DNA from: Flavobacterium channae
GTDB lineage: Bacteria > Bacteroidota > Bacteroidia > Flavobacteriales > Flavobacteriaceae
Length of the DNA: 64,000 bases
Direction of reading: 5' to 3'
Assembly: GCF_021172165.1 (NCBI RefSeq)
Contig: NZ_CP089096.1
Location: forward strand, 124,001 to 188,000
Positions 57,701-64,000 of the stretch are shown here, in pieces. Under the pieces are notes generated by a model, which saw nothing but the letters and a program-made list of their open reading frames with translations, made no database searches and was not told the origin of the DNA. The position numbers were made by a program, and so were the translations under genes. Each line of letters starts with the position of its first letter. Position 1 is the first letter of the stretch.

Positions 57701-58838
57701 TAGTACAAACTTTGCAAAAGCTAAAGGTTATATGATTAGAGCGGCAAATGATTGGCCTGCAACACCTGCAACGTTTAATGGTCAGTTCTATGGAGTACCT
57801 CATAATGGAAATGCTTCTATCAGTTTAGGTATTGGCTATAATTTATTAGGAAATCCTTATGCGTCTCCAATTAGTGCTGATAGATTTTTAAGAGATAATG
57901 AAACAATTGTTGGAGCTCTGTATTTCTGGACACACCAAGCCGCAGCTGTGGGTGGTGTATATCCTGTTAATAATTATGCAAGTTATACAACATTAGGAGG
58001 AACTGCGGCAGCTGCTGGCGGACCTGTTCCTAATGGTACAATTCAAACAGGTCAAGGTTTCTATGTTAGAGCATATGATTTTGGTTCTGCATTATTTTCT
58101 AATAATCAACGTGTTAATGCTTCTGTTTCAACACAATTTTATAGAACATCAAACGAAGAAGAACCTGTTGTTGAAAAACATAGAGTTTGGTTAAATTTAA
58201 ATGATTCGAATGTTTCGTATAGTCAAACTTTAATTGGATATATGGATGGTGCTTCAGCTGGTTTTGATAATATAATTGATGCTAGAATTTTAGATGATTC
58301 TAAAACAATGTTGTATTCGATTTCTAATGACGATAAATTAGTAATTCAAGGTAAAGGAATGCCATTCACTAATGATGATGTTGTTCCATTAGGATTAAAA
58401 GTTTTAGCTCCTGGATCATATACAATTTCACTTGAAAATCTTGACGGATTATTTGTAGACCAAAATGTTTATTTAAAAGATAATTTTACAAATACTATTC
58501 ATGATATTAAACAGAGTGCTTATTCTTTTACTACTCAAGATGGTACATTTGAAAATCGTTTTTCAGTTGTTTATAATAATTCGGTTTTAGGTAATGATGA
58601 TTTTATTAATGAAAATGTCTTGACAGTTTATTCCAATCAAAATGGTATTGTAATTAATACAACAGAAAAAATTTCTGAAGTTGTAGTTTTTGATGTTTTA
58701 GGAAGAAAACTACATTATCAAAATGGCTTAGATAACTCTGAAGTTGTCATTTCTAAAATAGTTAAATCAAATCAAGCATTATTAGTTAAAACAACACTTT
58801 CAAACGGTCAAGTAATTACTAAAAAGATTATTTTTTAA
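54705..58838 (+). CDS. T9SS-secreted reprolysin-like zinc metalloprotease with P-domain
   Basis: 1377 residues with a signal peptide (to about residue 19) and a propeptide-like region. The zinc site HEIGHQLGGNH lies at H369, E370, H373 and H379, followed by a Met-turn candidate (VTIMGYAGI), the metzincin pattern. A proprotein-convertase P-domain is at about 699-842 (LTHTYMSDITLILNHPDG). From about residue 854 comes the same C-terminal module as in the preceding giant protein, ending in the T9SS type C sorting domain (LGNDDF ... VVVFDVLGRKLH ... KKIIF). It is probably an extracellular protease for protein degradation. Substrates are unknown. Confidence 0.92.
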   Translation: MKRRILIFSFLLINLLASAQKSGAWKEVENSFEFTQTKLRREVLPVQYKLYSFDYEKFKAQLVNVPVREEFTGVSNVVVSFPMPNGAIEEFRIIEASTFEKSLQNQFPEIRSFAGQGVTNPSNVIRFSVSPYNGVSALIRSGSEGTTFIIDPISMDYKTVIVFDRVHTKKSGDFICTTEDAVQQFGQVFDRNADNNTVLNADDSTLRRFRMAQSCTGEYANYFGATSAAQVNLVLAAFNATYTRVNAIFEMDFNATMVLIANTTNVIYYNPSTDPYSASTNMDPWNLQLMNTLSSEIGNANFDIGHLFGASGGGGNAGCIGCVCSNDQTTTTYAGDPQVYPVAYKGSGYTSPANGIPMGDDFDVDYVAHEIGHQLGGNHTFSMSTENNAVNMEPGSGVTIMGYAGITGATDVAAHSIPIFHAGSIQQITNNIKGKSCPTLINTGNAVPVPSAPATKTLPRGTAFKLTGTATDANAGDVLSYCWEQVDDATTVGAAASYPTETKTNGANFRSFMPKNNGTRYFPRLEDHVKNGVTGNQWEIIPNNPSANRTLNFRMTVRDNKPGGGNNESVNTAVTFDRTKGPFLITSQNTAGISYTQGSTQTITWSVNNTNTMTGASNVNIKLSTDGGQTFPIVLAGNTPNDGNQVITIPNVSAPYCRILIEPTGNDFYAINTNDFAIGYTVTTNTTCNQYSFTPNLAIPDGQASGGYGTVVGFNANIPMTGTISDVNILDLNLTHTYMSDITLILNHPDGTQLLYIDDVCSNRNGFNNTDLDSQATNTINCGTNTNSVIGAGPFQPSSSFNIFNGKQANGTWQFLAADYFQGDTGTLNSLVLEVCTSDTTITEAPNACGVITTTWNGSTWSNGVPLKNVVAIFNGNYSSTADLEACSVVVNSGFNVVFNPGHTLIVGNEVTVNGTGTLTIENNAALRQINDQAVNVGNITVKRNSTPMIRLDYTAWSSPVSGQNLKAFSPNTLDNRFYEYLYTGTTTPTAYQSVANVASTNFAKAKGYMIRAANDWPATPATFNGQFYGVPHNGNASISLGIGYNLLGNPYASPISADRFLRDNETIVGALYFWTHQAAAVGGVYPVNNYASYTTLGGTAAAAGGPVPNGTIQTGQGFYVRAYDFGSALFSNNQRVNASVSTQFYRTSNEEEPVVEKHRVWLNLNDSNVSYSQTLIGYMDGASAGFDNIIDARILDDSKTMLYSISNDDKLVIQGKGMPFTNDDVVPLGLKVLAPGSYTISLENLDGLFVDQNVYLKDNFTNTIHDIKQSAYSFTTQDGTFENRFSVVYNNSVLGNDDFINENVLTVYSNQNGIVINTTEKISEVVVFDVLGRKLHYQNGLDNSEVVISKIVKSNQALLVKTTLSNGQVITKKIIF

Positions 58839-58854
58839 GATACAATTCCAAGCT

Positions 58855-58889
58855 AAAAAAGCCCAATCGTTAAAGATTGGGCTTTTTTT
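58855..58889 (+). terminator. Terminator after the metalloprotease gene
   Basis: AAAAAAGCCCAATC (58855-58868) pairs with GATTGGGCTTTTTT (58875-58888): a 14-base perfect stem with a 6-base loop. Confidence 0.88.
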
Positions 58890-58939
58890 ATTTCATTTGA
58901 AATCAATTTTGTATTTTTGAACATTATCAAACAAACACA

Positions 58940-60328
58940 ATGGACAATATAAAACATTACGTTCAGGAAAATAAAGAACGTTTTTTAAACGAGTTAATAG
59001 AACTTTTAAAAATTCCTTCTGTAAGTGCAGATAGTGCTTATGCACATGATGTGGTATTAACTGCTGAAGCGGTTAAAGCAAGTTTAGAAAAAGCAGGGTG
59101 TGATTTTGTAGAACTTTGCGAAACTCCAGGATATCCAATTGTTTATGGAGAAAAAATCATCGATAGAAATTTACCTACAGTTTTAGTTTACGGACATTAT
59201 GATGTGCAACCACCAGATCCAATGGATTTATGGACTTCACCACCTTTTGAGCCTGTAATTAAAGCAACTGAAATTCATCCGGAAGGAGCAATTTTTGCTC
59301 GTGGTGCTTGTGATGATAAAGGACAAATGTACATGCATGTAAAAGCATTTGAATATATGATTCAAAACAATTGCTTACCATGTAATGTGAAATTCATGAT
59401 TGAAGGAGAAGAAGAAGTTGGTTCTAAAAGCTTAGGTTGGTTCGTAGAAAGAAATCAAGAAAAATTAGCAAATGATGTTATTTTAATTTCTGATACTGGA
59501 ATGATTTCTAATCAGCAACCATCAATTACAACTGGTTTGCGCGGTTTAAGTTATGTAGAAGTTGAAGTAACTGGGCCAAATCGCGATTTACACTCTGGTT
59601 TGTATGGTGGAGCAGTAGCAAACCCAATTAATGTATTAACAAAAATGATTGCTTCACTTCACGATGAAAACAATCATATTACTATTCCAGGATTTTACGA
59701 TAAAGTAGAGGAGTTATCTGCAGAAGAAAGAGCAGAAATGGCAAAGGCACCATTCTCTTTAGAAAAATACAAACAAGCTTTAGATATAGATGATATTTAT
59801 GGCGAAACTGGTTATGTAACCAACGAAAGAAATTCTATTCGTCCAACTTTAGATGTAAACGGAATTTGGGGTGGCTATACAGGTGAAGGAGCAAAAACAG
59901 TTATCACAAGTAAAGCATATGCTAAAATTTCGATGCGTTTAGTTCCTAATCAAGATTGGGAAGAAATCACAGAGTTATTCAAAAATCATTTTGAAAGTAT
60001 TGCGCCAAAAGCTGTAAAAGTAAAAGTAACGCCTCATCATGGTGGACAAGGTTATGTTACACCAATTGATAGCATTGGATACCAAGCAGCTAATAAAGCC
60101 TATACAGAAACTTTTGGTGTGCCTGCAATTCCAGTTCGTTCTGGCGGAAGTATTCCAATTGTAGCTTTATTCGAGAAGGAATTAAAGAGTAAAACTATTT
60201 TAATGGGATTTGGGTTGGATAGCGATGCAATTCACTCTCCAAACGAACATTTTGGGGTTTTCAATTATTTAAAAGGAATTGAAACTATTCCATTATTCTA
60301 CAAGTATTTTACTGAAATGAGCAAATAA
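58940..60328 (+). CDS. M20 family dipeptidase
   Basis: The 462-residue di-zinc peptidase has the metal ligands in VYGHYDVQPPDP (His), ACDDKGQMY (Asp), EGEEEVGSK (catalytic and metal Glu), a later Asp and SPNEHFGV (His). The lid domain includes GPNRDLHSGLYGG, the mark of the M20 dipeptidase/CNDP-like group. Cytoplasmic, no signal peptide. It likely cleaves dipeptides imported or released by secreted proteases such as the upstream gene product, but that functional link is inference. A TATTTTTG box at 58912-58919 is a likely -7 element. Confidence 0.94.
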   Translation: MDNIKHYVQENKERFLNELIELLKIPSVSADSAYAHDVVLTAEAVKASLEKAGCDFVELCETPGYPIVYGEKIIDRNLPTVLVYGHYDVQPPDPMDLWTSPPFEPVIKATEIHPEGAIFARGACDDKGQMYMHVKAFEYMIQNNCLPCNVKFMIEGEEEVGSKSLGWFVERNQEKLANDVILISDTGMISNQQPSITTGLRGLSYVEVEVTGPNRDLHSGLYGGAVANPINVLTKMIASLHDENNHITIPGFYDKVEELSAEERAEMAKAPFSLEKYKQALDIDDIYGETGYVTNERNSIRPTLDVNGIWGGYTGEGAKTVITSKAYAKISMRLVPNQDWEEITELFKNHFESIAPKAVKVKVTPHHGGQGYVTPIDSIGYQAANKAYTETFGVPAIPVRSGGSIPIVALFEKELKSKTILMGFGLDSDAIHSPNEHFGVFNYLKGIETIPLFYKYFTEMSK

Positions 60329-60360
60329 TAAAAAGTCCCAAATTATTTGGGACTTTTTTT
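60329..60360. terminator. Bidirectional terminator between the dipeptidase and HTTM genes
   Basis: AAAAAGTCCCAAAT is followed by its complement ATTTGGGACTTTTT, with A and T tails. The minus-strand HTTM stop lies inside its edge (60359). Confidence 0.85.
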
Positions 60361-61651
60361 AGTTTAAAAGTATCCATTGGTTATGCCAAAAATAATTCCA
60401 TTCGGCTTTTGCCATATCAATACTAGGATCAATTAAAGTTTGATAGGGTTTGCCGTTTATGGAGTTTTTGCAATCGATATAAATGGAGATGTCTTTTCCT
60501 TTGTATTCTTTTTTAATTCTTTGGCAATATTGCCAAATTAAATCAGGACAAACAGCTAATTGTTTAGATTGAATGTAAGTCAAGTTTTTATGATAATCGT
60601 AAACTGATTCTTTTTTCGTGGTATTGTCTACAATTTTTATGTTGAGTTTACCGGTTCTTTCGCGAAGCATCACACGCCAACTCAATCTATGACCTTCTTC
60701 TGTCCACAAAACATCGCCTTTTATTAAATAATGTCTTAATGGTAATAAAAGTTGTATTATCAGGAATGGAATAATTAAGAAATGAACTAATTTTTTACCA
60801 AAGTAATTAAGGTTGGTGTTGGTTTCGATTTTTTCTTTAAAGAAAAGCTGTCTAATTCTTTCGGGTTCATAAAAAAATACTGAAAAACTTAAAGCCATAT
60901 AAGGGAATATGCCAATTCGTAATGTGTAAGAATTAAATAAGTGAAAAAGAATTGATATTATTAAAGCAAAGTTTCTTGTTCGTTTATATAACAATAATGG
61001 AACTAAAAATAAATCAAATAAAATTCCTGCATAAGCAAAAGAGATATAAAACCATTTTTGCGAAAACAATTCTAAAAGATAGGGTCTTGCTGTAATTCTT
61101 TGCAGTAAAATTTTGGTAAAACTTCCGTCAAGCCAATCAGGATAAAATTTTGCAATTGCAGCGTAAGTGTAAACAATACCAATTAATAAAATAAATGTTA
61201 GTATTATCCATTGTGGAATTGTAGTTTCTTTCTTGACATAGCCAAATTTAACATCCAGTGATTTTTCTTGATTAGCGGGCAAAAAAATCATGATTAGACT
61301 AATCACCAATAGTAGGTAATAATGATTGTAATACACTTCTTTTTGCATAAAGTAAACTCCACTTAATAAAATGGTAAAAAGAATGATGTTCAATCGATAT
61401 CTAAAACCTAGTATTATACCTATTCCGGTTAATCCAATTAATCCAAAATAATAATACATGCCATTACCGGGAAGCGGTTGGAGCCAATCAAATCCAATGA
61501 AATTAAATGTGAATTTTGGTTGAATTAAGATGGCGTCAATCCAACCATGAAAAATAGCTAGTAAACTTTCGCAAACGATTAAAAACCCAAGTAATATTCG
61601 AAATACTATTAAGGCAATACCATCAATATTTTTGAATAGAATTTTATTCAT
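60359..61651 (-). CDS. HTTM domain membrane protein (gamma-carboxylase-like), paralogue 1
   Basis: The 430-residue protein has several transmembrane helices in its first 300 residues (for example IALIVFRILLGFLIVCESLL and ALIISILFHLFNSYTLRIGIF) and a soluble C-terminal part. The repeated segments WLDGSF, SQKWFYISFAYAGILFDL and LWTEEGHRLSWRVMLRER are typical of HTTM / vitamin-K-dependent gamma-carboxylase homologues. Whether it carboxylates Glu residues in bacteria is not known. It lies 9 bases after the second paralogue on the same strand, so they probably share a transcript with ribF. Confidence 0.9.
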   Translation of the reverse strand: MNKILFKNIDGIALIVFRILLGFLIVCESLLAIFHGWIDAILIQPKFTFNFIGFDWLQPLPGNGMYYYFGLIGLTGIGIILGFRYRLNIILFTILLSGVYFMQKEVYYNHYYLLLVISLIMIFLPANQEKSLDVKFGYVKKETTIPQWIILTFILLIGIVYTYAAIAKFYPDWLDGSFTKILLQRITARPYLLELFSQKWFYISFAYAGILFDLFLVPLLLYKRTRNFALIISILFHLFNSYTLRIGIFPYMALSFSVFFYEPERIRQLFFKEKIETNTNLNYFGKKLVHFLIIPFLIIQLLLPLRHYLIKGDVLWTEEGHRLSWRVMLRERTGKLNIKIVDNTTKKESVYDYHKNLTYIQSKQLAVCPDLIWQYCQRIKKEYKGKDISIYIDCKNSINGKPYQTLIDPSIDMAKAEWNYFWHNQWILLN

Positions 61652-61660
61652 TTTTACGAA

Positions 61661-62962
61661 TTAATTATGGAGTAAAATCCACTCATTATGCCCAAAATAA
61701 TCCCATTCAGCTTTAGCCATATCAAATTTTGGATCAATAAGGGTTTTAAGTTCTTTTCTATTGATGCTGTTTTTACAATCAATATATATTGCAATAGGTT
61801 TTCCTTTGTATTCTTGTTTAATTCTTTGGCACATTTGCCAAATAAAATCGGGTTTTGTAGCAAGCGACATTGCTTGTTTTTGCGTTAGATGATTGTTCAA
61901 ATTATAAATAGACTCTTTTCCAGATTTTAAATCCTTTATTCTGATTATTATGTAGCCACTTCTTTCTCTAAGCATCATGCGCCAACTAAGTCGATGTCCT
62001 TCTTCTGTCCACAATACATCGCCTTTGATGAAATGGTGGCGAATTGGTAATAATAATTGAATTACGAAGTATGGAATTATCAAAAAGTAAACTATTTTCT
62101 TTCCGTAGAAGTTATGGTCTGAATTCTCGTTTTCTACACTTGGTTTTTTTCTTAGAAATAGCTTTCGGATAGTTTCAGGTTCGTAAAAAAACAAAGCAAA
62201 TGTTAGTGCGAAAAAAGGGAAGATTCCAATTTGTAAAGTAATTGCATTAAAAATGTGGAAAATTACGGAAGCAATCAATGCGATTGTTCTGGTTTTCTTG
62301 AAAAGAAGTAGAGGGACAATCAATAGGTCAAATAAAATACCAGCATAGGCAATAAACAGGTAAAACCATTTTTGCGAAAATAGTTCTAAAATCTTATGAT
62401 TTGCACTCGTTTTGGATAATAGATTTTTTGTAAAAGTTCCGTCTAGCCAATCGGGATAAATTTTAGCAACAGAAGCAAAAAAATAAACTATTCCGACTTG
62501 AATAATAAATAAAAGACTTACCCAATAAGGCATTGTTAAATTTTCTTTTATTCTTTTTTGTTTCACATCTAGCGATGCAAATTGATTTGCAGGTAAAAAA
62601 ATCATTAGAAAACTTATAAGAACTAATAAGTAGTAATGATTGTTGTAGGCTGTTTTTTGCATTAAATAAACAGCTGTCCATAAAATAGTAAAGCAAATAA
62701 TCGTAATTCTATAGCGATAGCCTGACATTATGGCTAAACCCAAAATTCCCATTGTAATAAAATAGAAATACATGCCTAAACCATGTAAAGGTTGTAACCA
62801 TTCAAATCCAATGAATGAAAATGTAAATTGAGGTTCAATAAGAACTTCTTTAACCCAACCAGTTAGTATGGCTCCAAAACTTTCACAAGCAATTAAAAAT
62901 CCGAAAAAGATTCGGAAAACAATTAGCGGACTATTGTCAATTGCTTTGAAAAGTATTTTCAT
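61661..62962 (-). CDS. HTTM domain membrane protein (gamma-carboxylase-like), paralogue 2
   Basis: 433 residues, clearly homologous to the downstream gene over its whole length (shared PNPDWLDG-type, SQKWFYL and LWTEEGHRLSWRMMLRERSG segments and the C-terminal YIDCKNSIN). It is therefore a tandem duplicate that has diverged noticeably. The same multi-helix membrane topology is expected. Its start overlaps the ribF stop by 4 bases (ATGA), so translation is coupled to ribF. Confidence 0.9.
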   Translation of the reverse strand: MKILFKAIDNSPLIVFRIFFGFLIACESFGAILTGWVKEVLIEPQFTFSFIGFEWLQPLHGLGMYFYFITMGILGLAIMSGYRYRITIICFTILWTAVYLMQKTAYNNHYYLLVLISFLMIFLPANQFASLDVKQKRIKENLTMPYWVSLLFIIQVGIVYFFASVAKIYPDWLDGTFTKNLLSKTSANHKILELFSQKWFYLFIAYAGILFDLLIVPLLLFKKTRTIALIASVIFHIFNAITLQIGIFPFFALTFALFFYEPETIRKLFLRKKPSVENENSDHNFYGKKIVYFLIIPYFVIQLLLPIRHHFIKGDVLWTEEGHRLSWRMMLRERSGYIIIRIKDLKSGKESIYNLNNHLTQKQAMSLATKPDFIWQMCQRIKQEYKGKPIAIYIDCKNSINRKELKTLIDPKFDMAKAEWDYFGHNEWILLHN

Positions 62963-63888
62963 TGAATTTTTTTAATGTAATCTAATGAGAATTTTTTATC
63001 GTTTTCGAGTTGTGATTGTAATTCGTCAATAGAATTGAATTTTTTTTCATCTCGAATATGTTCTAAAAATACAATTTTTAATTTCTGATTGTAAATATCT
63101 TCATTTAAATCAAAAAAATGAACTTCTATTGATTGTTCGTTCTCGCCTAATGTTGGTTTATTGCCAATGTTCATCATGCCGTAAAACAATTTGTTATTTA
63201 TTTCACTCGAAACAATATAAACACCGTTTTTAGGCAATAGTTTATAATCTTCAGTAATTCTTATATTGGCTGTTGGAAACCCAATAGTTCTTCCTATTTT
63301 TTTTCCGTCTACTACTGTTCCAACTATAGAATACGAATGTCCTAAATATTGATTGGCTAATATGATATTTCCCTCTAATAAAGCATTTCTGATTTTAGTA
63401 GAGCTTATTGAAATCTCATCAATTTCTTTTACTCCAATTTGTTCAACTTCAAAATTGTATTTTTTACCAAAAGCAATTAAGTCATTTATATCGGCAGTTC
63501 TGTTTTTTCCAAAACGATGGTCGTAACCAATTATAATTTTTTTTACATGTAGTTTGTCTACTAAAATCTCTTTTACAAATTCTTCAGCAGATAAATTTGA
63601 AAAAGTAGTATCAAAGGGATGTATAATTAAATTGTCAATTCCTGATTTTTCTAATAATTCAGCTTTTTCATCAATAGTTGATAATAGTTTTATAGTGGAG
63701 TCTTGTTTTAAAACCATTCTAGGGTGAGGAAAAAATGTTAAAACAACACTTTCAGTTTCTTTTTCTTTAAAATCAACAAGTTTCTTAAGAATAGATTGAT
63801 GTCCTATGTGGACGCCATCAAAAGTTCCAAGTGTGATTAAGGTTTTTTTGTTAGTAACGAAATTATGTATTGAATTATAGGTTTTCAA
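62959..63888 (-). CDS. ribF: Bifunctional riboflavin kinase / FAD synthetase, TTG start
   Basis: Makes FMN from riboflavin and FAD from FMN. The N-terminal nucleotidyltransferase motif TLGTFDGVHIGHQS is at about residues 16-29. The C-terminal kinase motif GRTIGFPTANI is near residue 200, with a C-terminal helix YIKKIQ. The 309-residue length is typical. The start is TTG at 63888, since only ATC separates it from a TAA upstream and the next Met would lose the GTFDGVH motif. It is followed directly by the HTTM pair. Confidence 0.95.
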   Translation of the reverse strand: MKTYNSIHNFVTNKKTLITLGTFDGVHIGHQSILKKLVDFKEKETESVVLTFFPHPRMVLKQDSTIKLLSTIDEKAELLEKSGIDNLIIHPFDTTFSNLSAEEFVKEILVDKLHVKKIIIGYDHRFGKNRTADINDLIAFGKKYNFEVEQIGVKEIDEISISSTKIRNALLEGNIILANQYLGHSYSIVGTVVDGKKIGRTIGFPTANIRITEDYKLLPKNGVYIVSSEINNKLFYGMMNIGNKPTLGENEQSIEVHFFDLNEDIYNQKLKIVFLEHIRDEKKFNSIDELQSQLENDKKFSLDYIKKIQ

Positions 63889-63908
63889 GATTTATATAAT
63901 TAAAATAG

Positions 63909-63916
63909 CAAAGATA
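63909..63916 (-). promoter_or_regulatory. Likely ribF -7 box
   Basis: TATCTTTG on the minus strand is a full match to TAnnTTTG, 21 bases upstream of the ribF TTG. No good -33 box at normal spacing. The last 110 bases of the window hold no gene that I can see; a second TAAATTTG (63969-63976, plus strand) may serve a gene beyond the edge. Confidence 0.45.
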
Positions 63917-64000
63917 ATTTCTAATAAGATTAAAAAGTAATAAAATTATTTTTTTTGTTTTTTTTTATTAAATTTGTTAGCTAAAACTATTAACTAATAG

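Overview
The window is ordinary chromosome of a Bacteroidota bacterium of the Flavobacterium type. The reasons are the AT-rich sequence, promoters of the TTTG / TAnnTTTG form instead of the sigma-70 form, few Shine-Dalgarno sites, two giant secreted proteins with type IX secretion (T9SS) type C C-termini, an IPExxxVDY family gene between rnc and pyk, a Bacteroidota-type sdhCAB operon, and RlpA, Ig-like and YCII-type lipoproteins. No phage, plasmid, insertion sequence, CRISPR array, tRNA or rRNA was found.

Layout. 1-7.9 kb: cell-wall peptidase, pgi, small envelope genes, a CYTH protein, a COG4389 membrane protein and dinB. 8.0-9.7 kb: an isolated AT-rich two-gene signalling unit, a membrane-tethered receiver protein overlapping a soluble Cys-rich kinase-like protein. 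9.8-14.2 kb (minus strand): acpP, fabF, rnc, an IPExxxVDY gene and pyk. 14.4-18.4 kb: purN, rnhA, a PfkB sugar kinase and an extended amidophosphoribosyltransferase. 18.43-18.99 kb: three tandem, nearly identical copies of a small RNA gene, each with promoter and terminator. 19-28.6 kb: superoxide dismutase, then an AddA-like helicase-nuclease, kbl, an OmpA porin and an AddB-like nuclease. 28.7-37.3 kb: S41 peptidase, alpha/beta hydrolase, Xaa-Pro aminopeptidase, BNR-repeat protein and a lipoprotein. 37.5-41.2 kb: sdhCAB. 41.2-48.7 kb: omega-amidase-like protein, Ig-like lipoprotein, ComF, glyS, thiL and recX. 48.9-58.8 kb: two giant T9SS cargo proteins. 58.9-63.9 kb: M20 dipeptidase, two tandem HTTM proteins and ribF.

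Most genes are housekeeping (glycolysis, fatty acid and purine synthesis, succinate oxidation, recombinational repair, flavin and thiamine cofactors). The best candidates for something undescribed are the three-copy small RNA array at 18.43-18.99 kb and the tethered-receiver / Cys-rich kinase pair at 8.0-9.7 kb. Intergenic repeats occur at 31.7, 46.9 and 48.15 kb. Four genes (CYTH, rnhA, recX, ribF) appear to start at TTG. All calls come from reading the sequence and recalled family knowledge; no database search or folding program was run.
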